From positions 1-11,801 of the forward strand of contig JAISHZ010000081.1 in NCBI GenBank assembly GCA_031262285.1: a stretch of DNA of 11,801 nucleotides, read 5' to 3'. Both the position numbers and the translations under genes were made by a program. Under the pieces are notes generated by a model that searched no databases, was not told the DNA's origin, and worked only from the letters and a program-made list of their open reading frames with translations. Positions 1 through 7,416 of the stretch are shown here, in pieces (positions within the stretch are counted from its first letter, which is position 1; each line of letters begins with the position of its first letter). This DNA comes from Lachnospiraceae bacterium. Lineage in GTDB: Bacteria; Bacillota_A; Clostridia; Lachnospirales; Lachnospiraceae.

Positions 1-99
1 AAAACTGTCCCCTACTCTGTTCGGTTCTGTGCATTGATATGCGATAAACGTAGATCGGCAAACCCGTGAATTGTAACTGTAGGTAGGTAACAGTTCTTA
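1..99. other. Left-edge intergenic segment
   Basis: No gene is visible here. The first bases (AAAACTGTCCCC) resemble, from memory, a terminal motif often seen beside Y1/IS200-type transposase genes, but no transposase is in the window and the match is too short to rely on. A weak dyad, AACTGT (75-80) with ACAGTT (90-95), lies just past the stop of the minus-strand gene ending at 100. It has no T-rich tail, so it is at best a poor terminator. Confidence 0.3.
55..77 (+). repeat. Left copy of 23-base direct repeat
   Basis: This segment matches 10028-10050 in the same orientation at 21 of 23 positions by hand alignment. The last 13 bases, CGTGAATTGTAAC, are identical. It lies just downstream of the stop of the leftmost membrane-protein gene. 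The two copies are almost 10 kb apart and lie outside all the glycan and lysozyme genes. It could be an attachment-site core, a dispersed repeat, or a remnant of a shared coding end: on the minus strand both copies read VTIH-x-FAD, with differences partly at third codon positions. The function is not established. Confidence 0.4.
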
Positions 100-1362
100 T
101 TAATAGTACGATCCCCCCCGCAGTATTGGCAGGAAATAAACGATACCGCTGATGAGGTGCAATACATACACAACCCACTCGATTACTAATTTCACCCTCA
201 TTTTATGAAAGGAGGTTATCGTTTGGCGTATCAGAAGGATTAAGGATCCTGTGAATAAGAAAAACAGTCCATGCATATATCCCCATGAAAAATTGGCATC
301 CGCCTTGCGAAATCCTTTTTCATACAAGAATAGCATCATCACCAAACTCATCAGATACAATTGCCATGAAAAGCGAAAGGTGGTATCTTGCTTCCACTCA
401 CGAAGATTGAAAACCAACACCAAAATCGGAAATGCTGCTGCCAGCAGGATCGATAACAAAATGTTGTCCGAATACAGACTCCAAACTTCTGCGAATCCGA
501 TACCGACACCTTGTCCTTCCCCTCCGAATACCCCTTGATATTGATACAATAGTCCGCCAAAAGTCGGAAGAAAGCTGACTGCCACTCCTACAAAACGACG
601 CCATTGTACAAGGCCGGCAGATAGCATTCTCAATGCGATGATGATACCCGCTGTAGCGACAAATACCAAGGTGAAACTGGGTTTGGTCATGGTCGTCAAG
701 AACAAAGAGATACTAAAGAATAGATACTCTTTCCATGAAAAAATCGTTTCCGTGTGCTGCGTTTTGGAATCGGCTTTTGTCGGTAGATTGCGTAGGATGA
801 CCAGAAATGCAAAGAAGGTCAAGATGGCAAAAGGTCTGGTTGCCAAATAGGTAGCATTGTGATATGGGTTACCCGAAAAGACCCCTAAATACAAATGTTT
901 CATTCCGGGAAACCAGCGACCAAAAGGAGGCAATAGCATTGAAACAAAGAAAATGGTAAAGGAACAAACACTGAAAAGAGGACCTATCAAGATGTGTTTT
1001 CGCCCGAATGTTTTTGCCGTGTCTTGATACAAAAAGACATGAAAAGCCAATTTGAGAAAAATCATAGCCAATGCGTTTAAGATAGCCGTCGCCCCTGCCA
1101 ATGCAACTGTCGGAGGTAAGAAATGATTGAGGAAAGCACCTAGCCAAAAGAAAATAGGATATGGAAACTGATAGGGAGTATCCTGTCCCTGCATTTCCGG
1201 AAGGTAATAGATCATATCTGAGGGGTACGTATCCCCTCCTGCTGTTTGACGGAAAAAAAGTTGATATAGGATTCCATTCAATAACGCCCAAATGATCAAA
1301 AACAGTAGGATATCCACAATCGTATCTAGTTTTTTTGTCAAGTGCGATTTTTGTTGATTCAT
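100..1362 (-). CDS. Polytopic membrane protein, GT-C/polymerase-like (copy 1)
   Basis: The 420-residue product is very hydrophobic, with roughly ten or eleven membrane segments (first at about 16-37, last at about 393-414). A presumed outer loop (about 40-68) carries YPSDM and PYQFPYP. It is a clear paralog of the next gene upstream: both share NPxHNATYLAxRPFAI (here 165-180), TMTKPSFTL (224-232), FLYEKGFRK (about 345-353) and NFSWGYM (about 357-363), and both end in a -YY tail. The start is supported by an AAGGA-type ribosome binding site about 8 bases upstream. I do not recognise a named family. An acidic first outer loop, many helices and surface-glycan neighbours fit a GT-C-type glycosyltransferase using a polyprenyl-phosphate sugar, or a polysaccharide polymerase, but this is inference. 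It is downstream of its paralog and probably co-transcribed, although the 225-base gap could hold its own promoter. Confidence 0.85.
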   Translation of the reverse strand: MNQQKSHLTKKLDTIVDILLFLIIWALLNGILYQLFFRQTAGGDTYPSDMIYYLPEMQGQDTPYQFPYPIFFWLGAFLNHFLPPTVALAGATAILNALAMIFLKLAFHVFLYQDTAKTFGRKHILIGPLFSVCSFTIFFVSMLLPPFGRWFPGMKHLYLGVFSGNPYHNATYLATRPFAILTFFAFLVILRNLPTKADSKTQHTETIFSWKEYLFFSISLFLTTMTKPSFTLVFVATAGIIIALRMLSAGLVQWRRFVGVAVSFLPTFGGLLYQYQGVFGGEGQGVGIGFAEVWSLYSDNILLSILLAAAFPILVLVFNLREWKQDTTFRFSWQLYLMSLVMMLFLYEKGFRKADANFSWGYMHGLFFLFTGSLILLIRQTITSFHKMRVKLVIEWVVYVLHLISGIVYFLPILRGGSYY

Positions 1363-1587
1363 CGTCTATTCCTTCTTTTCTATTAAGTCAAAAATGCTAT
1401 CGCATAATAACGATCTCTACAGAATGGCAATTCTCTAAGCTATGATGTGTATAGGATAAGGTTATTACCATGTTATTTCCAGATAGTCGAAATTGTGCAG
1501 AAGTCGCAACTCGCAAATGTATAATACTTGCTGTTGCTATAAACGCCATAGGCATATAGTAACATGAAGAGTCTTGCGACCAACCAA
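1363..1587 (-). other. Gap with possible small ORF or remnant (1397-1555)
   Basis: This 225-base spacer separates the two paralogous membrane-protein genes. On the minus strand a 53-codon frame runs from an ATG at 1555 to a stop at 1397. It reads like real protein (stretches such as SGNNMVITLSYTHHSLENC) and has no obvious ribosome binding site. I do not recognise it. It may be the tail of a decayed gene. The same spacer has a TTGCCA and a TATTAT 15 bases apart on the minus strand, ahead of the downstream gene; the short spacing makes it a weak promoter candidate. Confidence 0.25.
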
Positions 1588-2868
1588 TTAATAGTACATG
1601 ACACCGCTGTAAATCCCCATAAAGTACAAAATCCCGCAAATCAAATGCCAGAAAAACACCATCCACTGCAAGACCAGCATTAGGACACAGCGCAACTCTT
1701 TTTTGATGAACCTCTGTGCATTCTTTTTACACGAACCAATGAGGGGTTTTATTGCTATGGTTTGTTCTATTAGTAGCAGTATACTGTCCAAAAACAAAAA
1801 GAACAACCCGCACATATAACCCCACGAAAAATTCATATCATATTTGCGAAATCCCTTTTCATATAGAAACAAAAACATGGCGAGGCTGACCAAATAGAGT
1901 AGCCATGCAAAGCGAGTGGATTCCCTTTTTTGTGCGACTTTCCGGTTGAATATGACAACAAGTAGCGGGAAACAAATCGCTTTTAAGATAGCTACCGGAA
2001 TGTTATTGCTATGATGAAGCCATACTTCGGCCAGAGAAAAACCGATCCCGCCAACTTCTCCCGGTGACGGCACGAATACTCCTTGAAATTGATATAGTAA
2101 ATGCGCAAAAGTCGGGATAAAAAATAAGACAAGCTGCAAGGTCGCAGGCAGGATCGCGAAACCGCCACGAAGCAATCGAAACAAAAGCACCAACCCTGCA
2201 GCGCCAAGGAATATGAGGGTAAAACTAGGTTTCGTCATCGTAGCCAACAAAAGCGAAATACCCAAAAGCAATTCTTGTTTCCAACACTTACGAATCCCTT
2301 GTTCATACGTAGATAACACCTTGATAAAGATAATAAAAGTCACAATTGCGAAAGGTCTTGCAGCGAGATAGGTCGCATTGTGAAAAGGATTTGGTGTAAA
2401 GACACCGACATAATATTGATCAACACCCGGTTGGTATGCACCCGGTGGAAACAGCATGGATACGTAAAAAAGGAAAAAGGTCGCCACACTACACGCAATC
2501 CCCCCTAACGCCTTGTTTCCGGAGGATGACGCTGTCTCAGATTTACAAAACAGTTGATTCATATAATATTTGACGATAACCATTGCAAAAGCGTTTAATA
2601 CGGTCACTACCAGCGCCACTGCAATCGGCGGTGAAACGAAGAGATCCAAAAACGCGCTTAACCAGAAGAGAACCGGATAGGGGAACTCGTAGCCACTCTC
2701 TAAACCCTGCATTTCCAAAATATATGCCTTTACATCAGAAGGATAATAGGATTCGCTCCCCATTGATTGACGATAAAACAATCCAAACATCATCACTGTA
2801 ACGAGTGATAATAAGAAAAAAAAGAAGAACCAATCAAAATGAATCGAATGTTTTTTGTTGTTGGGCAT
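1588..2868 (-). CDS. Polytopic membrane protein, GT-C/polymerase-like (copy 2)
   Basis: The product is 426 residues from the ATG at 2868. I chose this start because GGAG lies five bases upstream; a longer frame could begin at a TTG at 2889, but that would place the ribosome binding site inside the gene. The protein has about ten membrane segments (first at about 12-31) and a presumed outer loop with YYPSDVKAYILEMQG (41-55) and EFPYP (61-65). It is paralogous to the next gene downstream, sharing NPFHNATYLAARPFAI (160-175), TMTKPSFTL (about 210-218), PTFxxLLYQxQGVF, FLYEKGFRK and NFSWGYM. The tandem arrangement points to local duplication followed by divergence. The family is not recognised; a membrane glycosyltransferase or polymerase for a surface glycan is the best guess. 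A dead nuclease-gene fragment lies immediately upstream, between this gene and the SGNH gene. Confidence 0.85.
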   Translation of the reverse strand: MPNNKKHSIHFDWFFFFFLLSLVTVMMFGLFYRQSMGSESYYPSDVKAYILEMQGLESGYEFPYPVLFWLSAFLDLFVSPPIAVALVVTVLNAFAMVIVKYYMNQLFCKSETASSSGNKALGGIACSVATFFLFYVSMLFPPGAYQPGVDQYYVGVFTPNPFHNATYLAARPFAIVTFIIFIKVLSTYEQGIRKCWKQELLLGISLLLATMTKPSFTLIFLGAAGLVLLFRLLRGGFAILPATLQLVLFFIPTFAHLLYQFQGVFVPSPGEVGGIGFSLAEVWLHHSNNIPVAILKAICFPLLVVIFNRKVAQKRESTRFAWLLYLVSLAMFLFLYEKGFRKYDMNFSWGYMCGLFFLFLDSILLLIEQTIAIKPLIGSCKKNAQRFIKKELRCVLMLVLQWMVFFWHLICGILYFMGIYSGVMYY

Positions 2869-2903
2869 GAACACTCCAATCCTTATCAAGTTTTATTGAA
2901 GGA

Positions 2904-3006
2904 CTTCACAGAGGTTTCCGGTACTCATTGGTTGCTTAGATGTTTGTACTTCAGCGATGATCGTCTCGTTGTCTTAGGTTTTTATCAGAATATCAACGCA
3001 ACATCC
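2904..3006 (-). pseudogene. Fragment of an Rpn/PD-(D/E)XK nuclease gene
   Basis: Read on the minus strand, 2997-2904 aligns without gaps to 11026-11119 of the intact nuclease gene on the plus strand, with 87 of 94 bases identical by hand count, including an unbroken run of about 40. It covers the catalytic core: VDILI, then IIAEVQTSK. A GAA codon of the intact gene is TAA here, so the frame is stopped, and only about a tenth of the gene is present. Weaker similarity (GC before VD) continues to about 3006, a few bases from the stop of the SGNH gene at 3010. It is a degraded copy of a mobile-type gene, and is non-coding for a working nuclease. The apparent plus-strand ORF across it is an antisense shadow; the same shadow exists opposite the intact gene. 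Confidence 0.85.
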
Positions 3007-3009
3007 TCA

Positions 3010-4521
3010 CTATTCGATGATAAAAAGCTGCTCTAATTGTTTCAAAAGAGAAAGTCCGGCTTGAAATCTTCCCGGCTCATTTAAATGCGTTCCATCGGGG
3101 ATAAAATTCTGCGCATTCTCTTCATTGATTTTCAACAAAGTATACAAATCACAATATATTGCATCGTTTTCGAGTGCAACTTGAATCGCACGAGCGCGAT
3201 ATTCGCGTAACGTCCCCCCCACCTCGCTCATCACTTCATTTCCTTCCGAAAAAGTGCTGATATAAGTTGGGGACAGAACGATCACCGTAGCGCCGGGATA
3301 CTTGTCCATCAGTTTTTGCACTCCCAGATTCAAAGCACCATAATAAGATGCATCATCTGTGGAATCACTTGAAGTCACCGGATGTCCCCCAAAGTAATCG
3401 TTCAATCCGAAACTGATCACGAAACAAATGTTCCGGTATGCTTTAAAATGTTTGGTATCTTTCCGAAATTGAAGCATCGTCTGATATGCAGCTTCCTCTT
3501 GCGGCAACATGGCGACACTTCCATCGAAAAGTTTGTCCAATGTTTCCGGAAAAGATAGAACACTGTTATCACTTGAAGAAGCTGCCATCCCGCCTTTGGC
3601 ACAGTTGTAAACTTGTGCACCGCTAAAAGCACTGACCACGTTCGGAATAGATGTACTACCTCGATAATTACCTATAATACTATCGCCAAAAAAGACTATT
3701 TTCATTTTGTGCAAATCAATGTAAGCAGGGTCATTTGCGTACTTTGTAAGCAAACCTCGAATTTCGTCCAGTTTGTCATCGCCATTCTCTCGATCCACCA
3801 TATACATCCCTTGGGTCATTCCTGTGTGAAACGCAACCTGCGCAAAAATCAAACGTGCGACTTCCGCATTGTATATACCATCTACATCGTGATTGGCAGG
3901 ATTGCGAATGAGCCATTCTTGATCACCGGGAAAGAACACTCTGGTATTGGAGTACGATAAGAGGATCTCAAATGATTGTTCATACGCTTGAAACAGCAGA
4001 TCTTGATGATCCTCTGACAAACGCGCCCATTCTGAAAGAGGCGGGTAGGCATACAGAAAATGAAACACAATATCAGAATGTGCAACTACGCTAAACACTG
4101 TAAATGTTTGAAAATTTTTCAGTGTCTGCTGAATATCCCAATTAGCATCTTCCAACTCTTTTAGAAAATCAATGCCCAAATAGGCATATTCAACGGTATC
4201 CCACATAGTAGCATTTTCTATCACAAAAGAACGCAGCTGCGCAATATCAGTAAACCGATGCGCCACAGTAACACTCTCGATTCCCATATAATCTGTTAAG
4301 ATTTCCTCGGAATAGGATTCCGGCGGAAACATAGTCAAATAGACTCCTCTATATACGCGTTCACGTAAAGCAGAACGATCATGTTGAAGTAAAGATGCTC
4401 TGAGCTTTTCTATGGTGATCATATTTTGGTGCGCGACAAATTCTTTGGGTGCAGAACGAAACCCAACAATAAGACACAAAAATGCGATAGCACATAAAAT
4501 TCGTATCCCATTTTTCATCAT
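3010..4521 (-). CDS. Secreted/anchored SGNH-hydrolase-family protein
   Basis: The 503-residue product has an N-terminal hydrophobic segment after basic residues (about 5-22), which fits a signal peptide or signal anchor, so it probably acts outside the membrane. Residues 30-265 form a domain I do not recognise. Residues about 272-500 are an SGNH/GDSL esterase-type domain with all landmark blocks: FFGDS with nucleophile Ser281, the block II glycine in AKGGM (about 308-312), FGLND with Asn374, and PDGTHLN with Asp476 and His479. In such families the domain usually adds or removes acyl groups on carbohydrate. No MBOAT acyltransferase is adjacent, so deacetylation is as likely as transfer. The start has two consecutive ATG codons; AAGGAG lies 12 bases before the first, a long spacing. 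The gene is divergent from pseB and probably heads an operon with the two downstream membrane proteins. Confidence 0.9.
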   Translation of the reverse strand: MMKNGIRILCAIAFLCLIVGFRSAPKEFVAHQNMITIEKLRASLLQHDRSALRERVYRGVYLTMFPPESYSEEILTDYMGIESVTVAHRFTDIAQLRSFVIENATMWDTVEYAYLGIDFLKELEDANWDIQQTLKNFQTFTVFSVVAHSDIVFHFLYAYPPLSEWARLSEDHQDLLFQAYEQSFEILLSYSNTRVFFPGDQEWLIRNPANHDVDGIYNAEVARLIFAQVAFHTGMTQGMYMVDRENGDDKLDEIRGLLTKYANDPAYIDLHKMKIVFFGDSIIGNYRGSTSIPNVVSAFSGAQVYNCAKGGMAASSSDNSVLSFPETLDKLFDGSVAMLPQEEAAYQTMLQFRKDTKHFKAYRNICFVISFGLNDYFGGHPVTSSDSTDDASYYGALNLGVQKLMDKYPGATVIVLSPTYISTFSEGNEVMSEVGGTLREYRARAIQVALENDAIYCDLYTLLKINEENAQNFIPDGTHLNEPGRFQAGLSLLKQLEQLFIIE

Positions 4522-4552
4522 ATGATCCTATTTCTCCTTCGTATCACAGGAA

Positions 4553-4566
4553 ATGAACGTGTTCAT
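4553..4566. promoter_or_regulatory. Short dyad in the SGNH gene leader
   Basis: ATGAAC and GTTCAT form perfect 6-base arms around a GT spacer. The dyad lies downstream of the candidate SGNH promoter and upstream of its ribosome binding site, where an operator could block transcription. No regulator is encoded next to it, and six-base arms can occur by chance. Confidence 0.25.
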
Positions 4567-4595
4567 GAGGGATGATTGCCGTAAAAAGTAACACT

Positions 4596-4623
4596 ATTTT
4601 AACATATGCGTTTAGAATCGCAA
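4596..4623 (-). promoter_or_regulatory. Promoter of the SGNH gene (minus strand)
   Basis: Read on the minus strand: TTGCGA (-35), 16-base spacer, TAAAAT (-10), with TG one base before the -10 (extended -10). It lies about 75 bases upstream of the SGNH start and back to back with the pseB promoter. Confidence 0.5.
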
Positions 4624-4631
4624 TGGGAAAA

Positions 4632-4660
4632 TTGCTTTTCCATATCCCTTGTGCTACAAT
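4632..4660 (+). promoter_or_regulatory. Promoter of the pseB operon
   Basis: TTGCTT (-35), exactly 17 bases, TACAAT (-10), preceded by TGC to give an extended -10. It lies about 50 bases upstream of the pseB start chosen here, which leaves a short leader. This supports starting pseB at 4708, because the longer upstream frame beginning at 4606 would run through the promoter. Confidence 0.65.
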
Positions 4661-4707
4661 ATTCAGTAAAAGCAAAAATCGCTTATATACCGCGAGACGG
4701 AGGACGA

Positions 4708-5700
4708 ATGCTCAATCACAAATCAATTTTGATTACCGGTGGAACCGGTAGTTTTGGAAACGCTTTTGTACAGTATGTGTTGGATCATTACGATCCAAGA
4801 CGCTTGATTATTTATTCCAGAGATGAATATAAGCAAATGGTGATGCGTGAGAAATTCAAGAATCACGAATCAAAACTTCGATTCTTTATCGGTGATGTGC
4901 GAGACAAAGACAGGCTGCGCCGTGCTTTAGATGGTGTGGATTATTGCATACACGCTGCTGCGCAAAAACAAGTGACATCTTGTGAATACAATCCACAAGA
5001 AGCGATCAAAACAAACATCGGTGGAGCGCAAAATGTTATCGATGCGACACTAGACTGTGGCGTGACCAAAGTCGTAGCATTGTCTACCGACAAAGCAGTC
5101 AATCCGGTCAATCTGTACGGAGGAACGAAACTCGTCAGCGATAAGCTTTTTATTGCCGCTAACGCATATGCCGGAAATAAAGATGTGAATTTTTCTATCG
5201 TTCGCTATGGCAATGTCGCAGGCAGCAGAGGTTCTGTGATTCCTCTTTATCGCAAACTCATAGAGCAAGGTGTGAAAGAACTTCCCGTTACGGACAATCG
5301 TATGACACGTTTCTGGATTAGTTTGGAAGAGGGCGTCCGGTTAGTGATCAAAGCTTTGGAGGAAGCAAAAGGAGGCGAAACTTTTATTTCTAAGATTCCT
5401 TCTTTTCGTATCCTTGATCTGGTACAAGCGATGTCAGCTGACGCTACGATCACGCAGATCGGTATCCGCGAAGGAGAAAAGCTGCACGAAGTGATGATTA
5501 CGCCGGAAGATGCATCCCGGACTTATGAATATAACAATCATTTCGTTATTTACCCGCAGATCGTCTGGAGCGAAAAACGCAAAAATACGCCTACCGGTAC
5601 GAAGGTGAAGGAAGGCTTTTGTTACAGTTCTGAAACAAATGAATCATGGTTGGACGTGGAGCAGATTCGAGATCTCCTCCAAACGCTCGAATCACATTGA
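4708..5700 (+). CDS. pseB: UDP-GlcNAc 4,6-dehydratase (inverting), PseB
   Basis: The 330-residue product is an extended short-chain dehydrogenase, the usual length for PseB. This enzyme converts UDP-GlcNAc to UDP-2-acetamido-2,6-dideoxy-beta-L-arabino-hexos-4-ulose, the first step to pseudaminic acid and related 6-deoxy amino sugars. Visible features: the NADP-binding loop TGGTGSFG (10-17), SRDEYKQ (37-43), HAAAQKQV (82-89), and the active-site signature STDKAVNPVNLYGGTK with Asp128, Lys129, Tyr137 and Lys141. These match the FlaA1-type inverting dehydratases. I start at the ATG at 4708: GGAGG lies four bases upstream, and the nucleotide-binding motif follows at the normal distance. It is the first gene of a plus-strand operon with a GNAT and two glycosyltransferases. 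No PseC aminotransferase follows, unlike most pse clusters. Confidence 0.92.
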   Translation: MLNHKSILITGGTGSFGNAFVQYVLDHYDPRRLIIYSRDEYKQMVMREKFKNHESKLRFFIGDVRDKDRLRRALDGVDYCIHAAAQKQVTSCEYNPQEAIKTNIGGAQNVIDATLDCGVTKVVALSTDKAVNPVNLYGGTKLVSDKLFIAANAYAGNKDVNFSIVRYGNVAGSRGSVIPLYRKLIEQGVKELPVTDNRMTRFWISLEEGVRLVIKALEEAKGGETFISKIPSFRILDLVQAMSADATITQIGIREGEKLHEVMITPEDASRTYEYNNHFVIYPQIVWSEKRKNTPTGTKVKEGFCYSSETNESWLDVEQIRDLLQTLESH

Positions 5701-5743
5701 CGAAACATAGAACGATCCGGCAGTCGCCGAAGGGAGTGAAGGG

Positions 5744-6328
5744 ATGAATATTTACAAATCAAATGAATCTCAAGAGTATAGTCCAGTCTACTTAAGAAAA
5801 ATGAGGAAAAAAGACTATGATTTGGTAGTGGCATGGCGTAACAGTGATAAAGTGCGAAGACGCTTCATATATCAAGAGCCATTTACAGTAGCCGGACAGG
5901 AAGTTTGGGTACGCACCATGATAGATACCGGTAAGGCAATACAGATGATGATTTGCGAGAGCGATACGAACGACCCGATCGGTTGTGTCTATTTGCGTGA
6001 TATTGATCACCTACATCTCAAAGCCGAATTGGGGATTTTTATTGGTGAGAATAAAAAAAGAGGAAAAGGATATGGGACATACGCTGCAAAGCTTATGTTA
6101 GAATATGGCTTTCACGAAATGAATCTTCATAGGATTTTCCTGCGCGTGTTGGCGGATAACGAAGTTGCGATCAAAAGCTATCAAAAAGCCGGTTTCGTAC
6201 AGGAAGGTTATCTAAAAGATGATGTTCGAATCAACGGATTCTTTAACGATATCATCTGGATGGCGGCTGTCAATCCCGATGAGACTGACGATGGGAACGA
6301 AATAGCTGACCCAAGGAAGCCGGAATAA
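5744..6328 (+). CDS. GNAT acetyltransferase, PseH/RimJ-like
   Basis: The 194-residue product is a Gcn5-related N-acetyltransferase, cytoplasmic and acetyl-CoA dependent. The acetyl-CoA pyrophosphate loop is KRGKGYG (105-111, fitting R-x-x-G-x-G), and the usual C-terminal part NEVAIKSYQKAGF (139-151) is present. The WRNSDKVRR stretch (31-39) resembles PseH-type and RimJ-type enzymes. Its place 43 bases after pseB suggests that it acetylates the 4-amino group of a UDP-dideoxyhexose made from the PseB product, as PseH does, but substrate choice cannot be read from sequence. The last 20 or so residues are acidic and look like a tail beyond the fold. AGGGAG lies seven bases before the ATG. Ribosomal-protein or antibiotic acetylation are less likely alternatives given the neighbours. 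Confidence 0.85.
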   Translation: MNIYKSNESQEYSPVYLRKMRKKDYDLVVAWRNSDKVRRRFIYQEPFTVAGQEVWVRTMIDTGKAIQMMICESDTNDPIGCVYLRDIDHLHLKAELGIFIGENKKRGKGYGTYAAKLMLEYGFHEMNLHRIFLRVLADNEVAIKSYQKAGFVQEGYLKDDVRINGFFNDIIWMAAVNPDETDDGNEIADPRKPE

Positions 6329-6343
6329 AACGAAAGGTGCGTC

Positions 6344-7294
6344 ATGACAAAAATCAGTTTTGTAATACCCTGTTATCGATCGGAGCATACATTACCCCTA
6401 GTCATCGACGAGATCACTCACTCCGTGCAAACGTTGGCATCTTATTCCTATGAGATCATTCTGGTGAATGATTCTTCACCGGATGGTACGATGGATACGA
6501 TCCGCCGTCTCTGCGATCAAGACGCACATATCATAGGGATTGATCTGGCTCGTAATTTCGGACAGCATGCCGCGCTGATGGCGGGTTTGCGACATACTAC
6601 AGGAGAGTTTGTTGTATGTTTGGATGATGATGGACAGACTCCCGCAAACGAAGTGGGGAAATTGATCCAAGCTCTGGAAGATGGTTATGATGCCGTTTAT
6701 GCCAAGTATGATCATAAACAGCATTCGTCCTTTCGCAATCTTGGCAGCAAACTCAATGAACGCATGACGCGAATCATGTTGGACAAGCCCAAGGATTTAT
6801 ATATCTCAAGTTACTTTGCCGTCAAACAATTTATCGTAGCGGATATGATCCGTTATGACAATTCCTATCCTTATGTGATCGGACTAGTTTTACGCGCTAC
6901 CAAAAAAATCACCAACGTGATGGTTTCCCACCGTGAGCGAGAAGAAGGCAATTCCGGCTATACGATGAAAAAGCTGCTGGTTCTTTGGTTCAATGGATTT
7001 ACCTCATTTTCTGTCAAACCGCTTCGCTTTGCTACGGTGATCGGAACCGTCAGTGCGGCACTCGGCTTTGCGTATGGATTGTATACGGTACTCAAGCGAT
7101 TGATCCTTCCCGATGTACCGATGGGGTACAGTGCCTTAATGTCTGCAATTGTCTTTTTTGGAGGCATGATCATGATTTTGCTTGGTTTGATCGGCGAATA
7201 TATCGGTCGTATCTATATAAGCATGAATAATTCTCCTCAATATGTGATTCGGGCGAAATATGGTAAAGAATTTGCAAATCAAAACAAAATGTAA
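6344..7294 (+). CDS. GT2 polyprenyl-phosphate glycosyltransferase, CsbB/GtrB-like
   Basis: The 316-residue product has a GT-A domain, residues 1-220, and two C-terminal membrane helices (about 228-250 and 264-289). Motifs: SFVIPCYRSE (5-14), VNDSSPDGT (41-49), LARNFGQHAALMAG (68-81), the nucleotide-sugar and metal-binding acidic cluster LDDDGQ (93-98), and REREEGNSGYTMKKL (197-211), which matches the R-x-x-G-x-S-x-Y motif of DPM1/ArnC/GtrB/CsbB-type enzymes. These transfer a sugar from a nucleotide donor to undecaprenyl phosphate at the inner face of the membrane, to supply a lipid-linked donor outside. A flippase and a GT-C enzyme usually complete such systems; no GtrA-type flippase is seen here, while the divergent polytopic proteins are candidates for the GT-C role (inference). 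It starts 15 bases after the acetyltransferase gene, with AAAGGTG upstream of the ATG. Confidence 0.9.
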   Translation: MTKISFVIPCYRSEHTLPLVIDEITHSVQTLASYSYEIILVNDSSPDGTMDTIRRLCDQDAHIIGIDLARNFGQHAALMAGLRHTTGEFVVCLDDDGQTPANEVGKLIQALEDGYDAVYAKYDHKQHSSFRNLGSKLNERMTRIMLDKPKDLYISSYFAVKQFIVADMIRYDNSYPYVIGLVLRATKKITNVMVSHREREEGNSGYTMKKLLVLWFNGFTSFSVKPLRFATVIGTVSAALGFAYGLYTVLKRLILPDVPMGYSALMSAIVFFGGMIMILLGLIGEYIGRIYISMNNSPQYVIRAKYGKEFANQNKM

Positions 7295-7365
7295 GTGGTT
7301 ATCATTCATACATTCGTTGATCTACGTTTCAAAGGGTACGATTCGGAACCAAGATGTCGAAAAGA

Positions 7366-7394
7366 TTGACAGGAACCCTCTGTGAATGAATACT
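7366..7394 (+). promoter_or_regulatory. Candidate internal promoter before the TPR glycosyltransferase
   Basis: A perfect -35 TTGACA, a 17-base spacer and a weaker -10 AATACT lie in the 122-base gap between the two glycosyltransferase genes. A 10-base perfect palindrome, CATACGTATG (7397-7406), falls about at the transcription start and next to the GGGAG ribosome binding site. The last gene may therefore be expressed separately from pseB. Confidence 0.4.
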
Positions 7395-7416
7395 TTCATA
7401 CGTATGGGAGTCAAAA

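Noticed and set aside
869..1291. Minus-strand ORF of 140 codons inside membrane-protein copy 1
   Set aside because: It is an alternative frame of a gene whose own frame is supported by a paralog; no independent evidence.
2839..3036. Plus-strand ORF of 65 codons
   Set aside because: It is the antisense of the nuclease fragment and of the start of the membrane-protein gene. The same antisense words (SGTHW, LRCLYFSDDRLVV) occur opposite the intact nuclease gene, which shows they are shadows.
4606..4707. N-terminal extension of pseB from an earlier ATG
   Set aside because: It runs through the candidate promoter, has no ribosome binding site and precedes the normal start of the nucleotide-binding fold.
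46..7329. AAACGTAGATC at 46-56 and its reverse complement at 7319-7329, with CGTAGATC again near 11775
   Set aside because: Matches of 8 to 11 bases are expected by chance in a window of this length and no structure links them.
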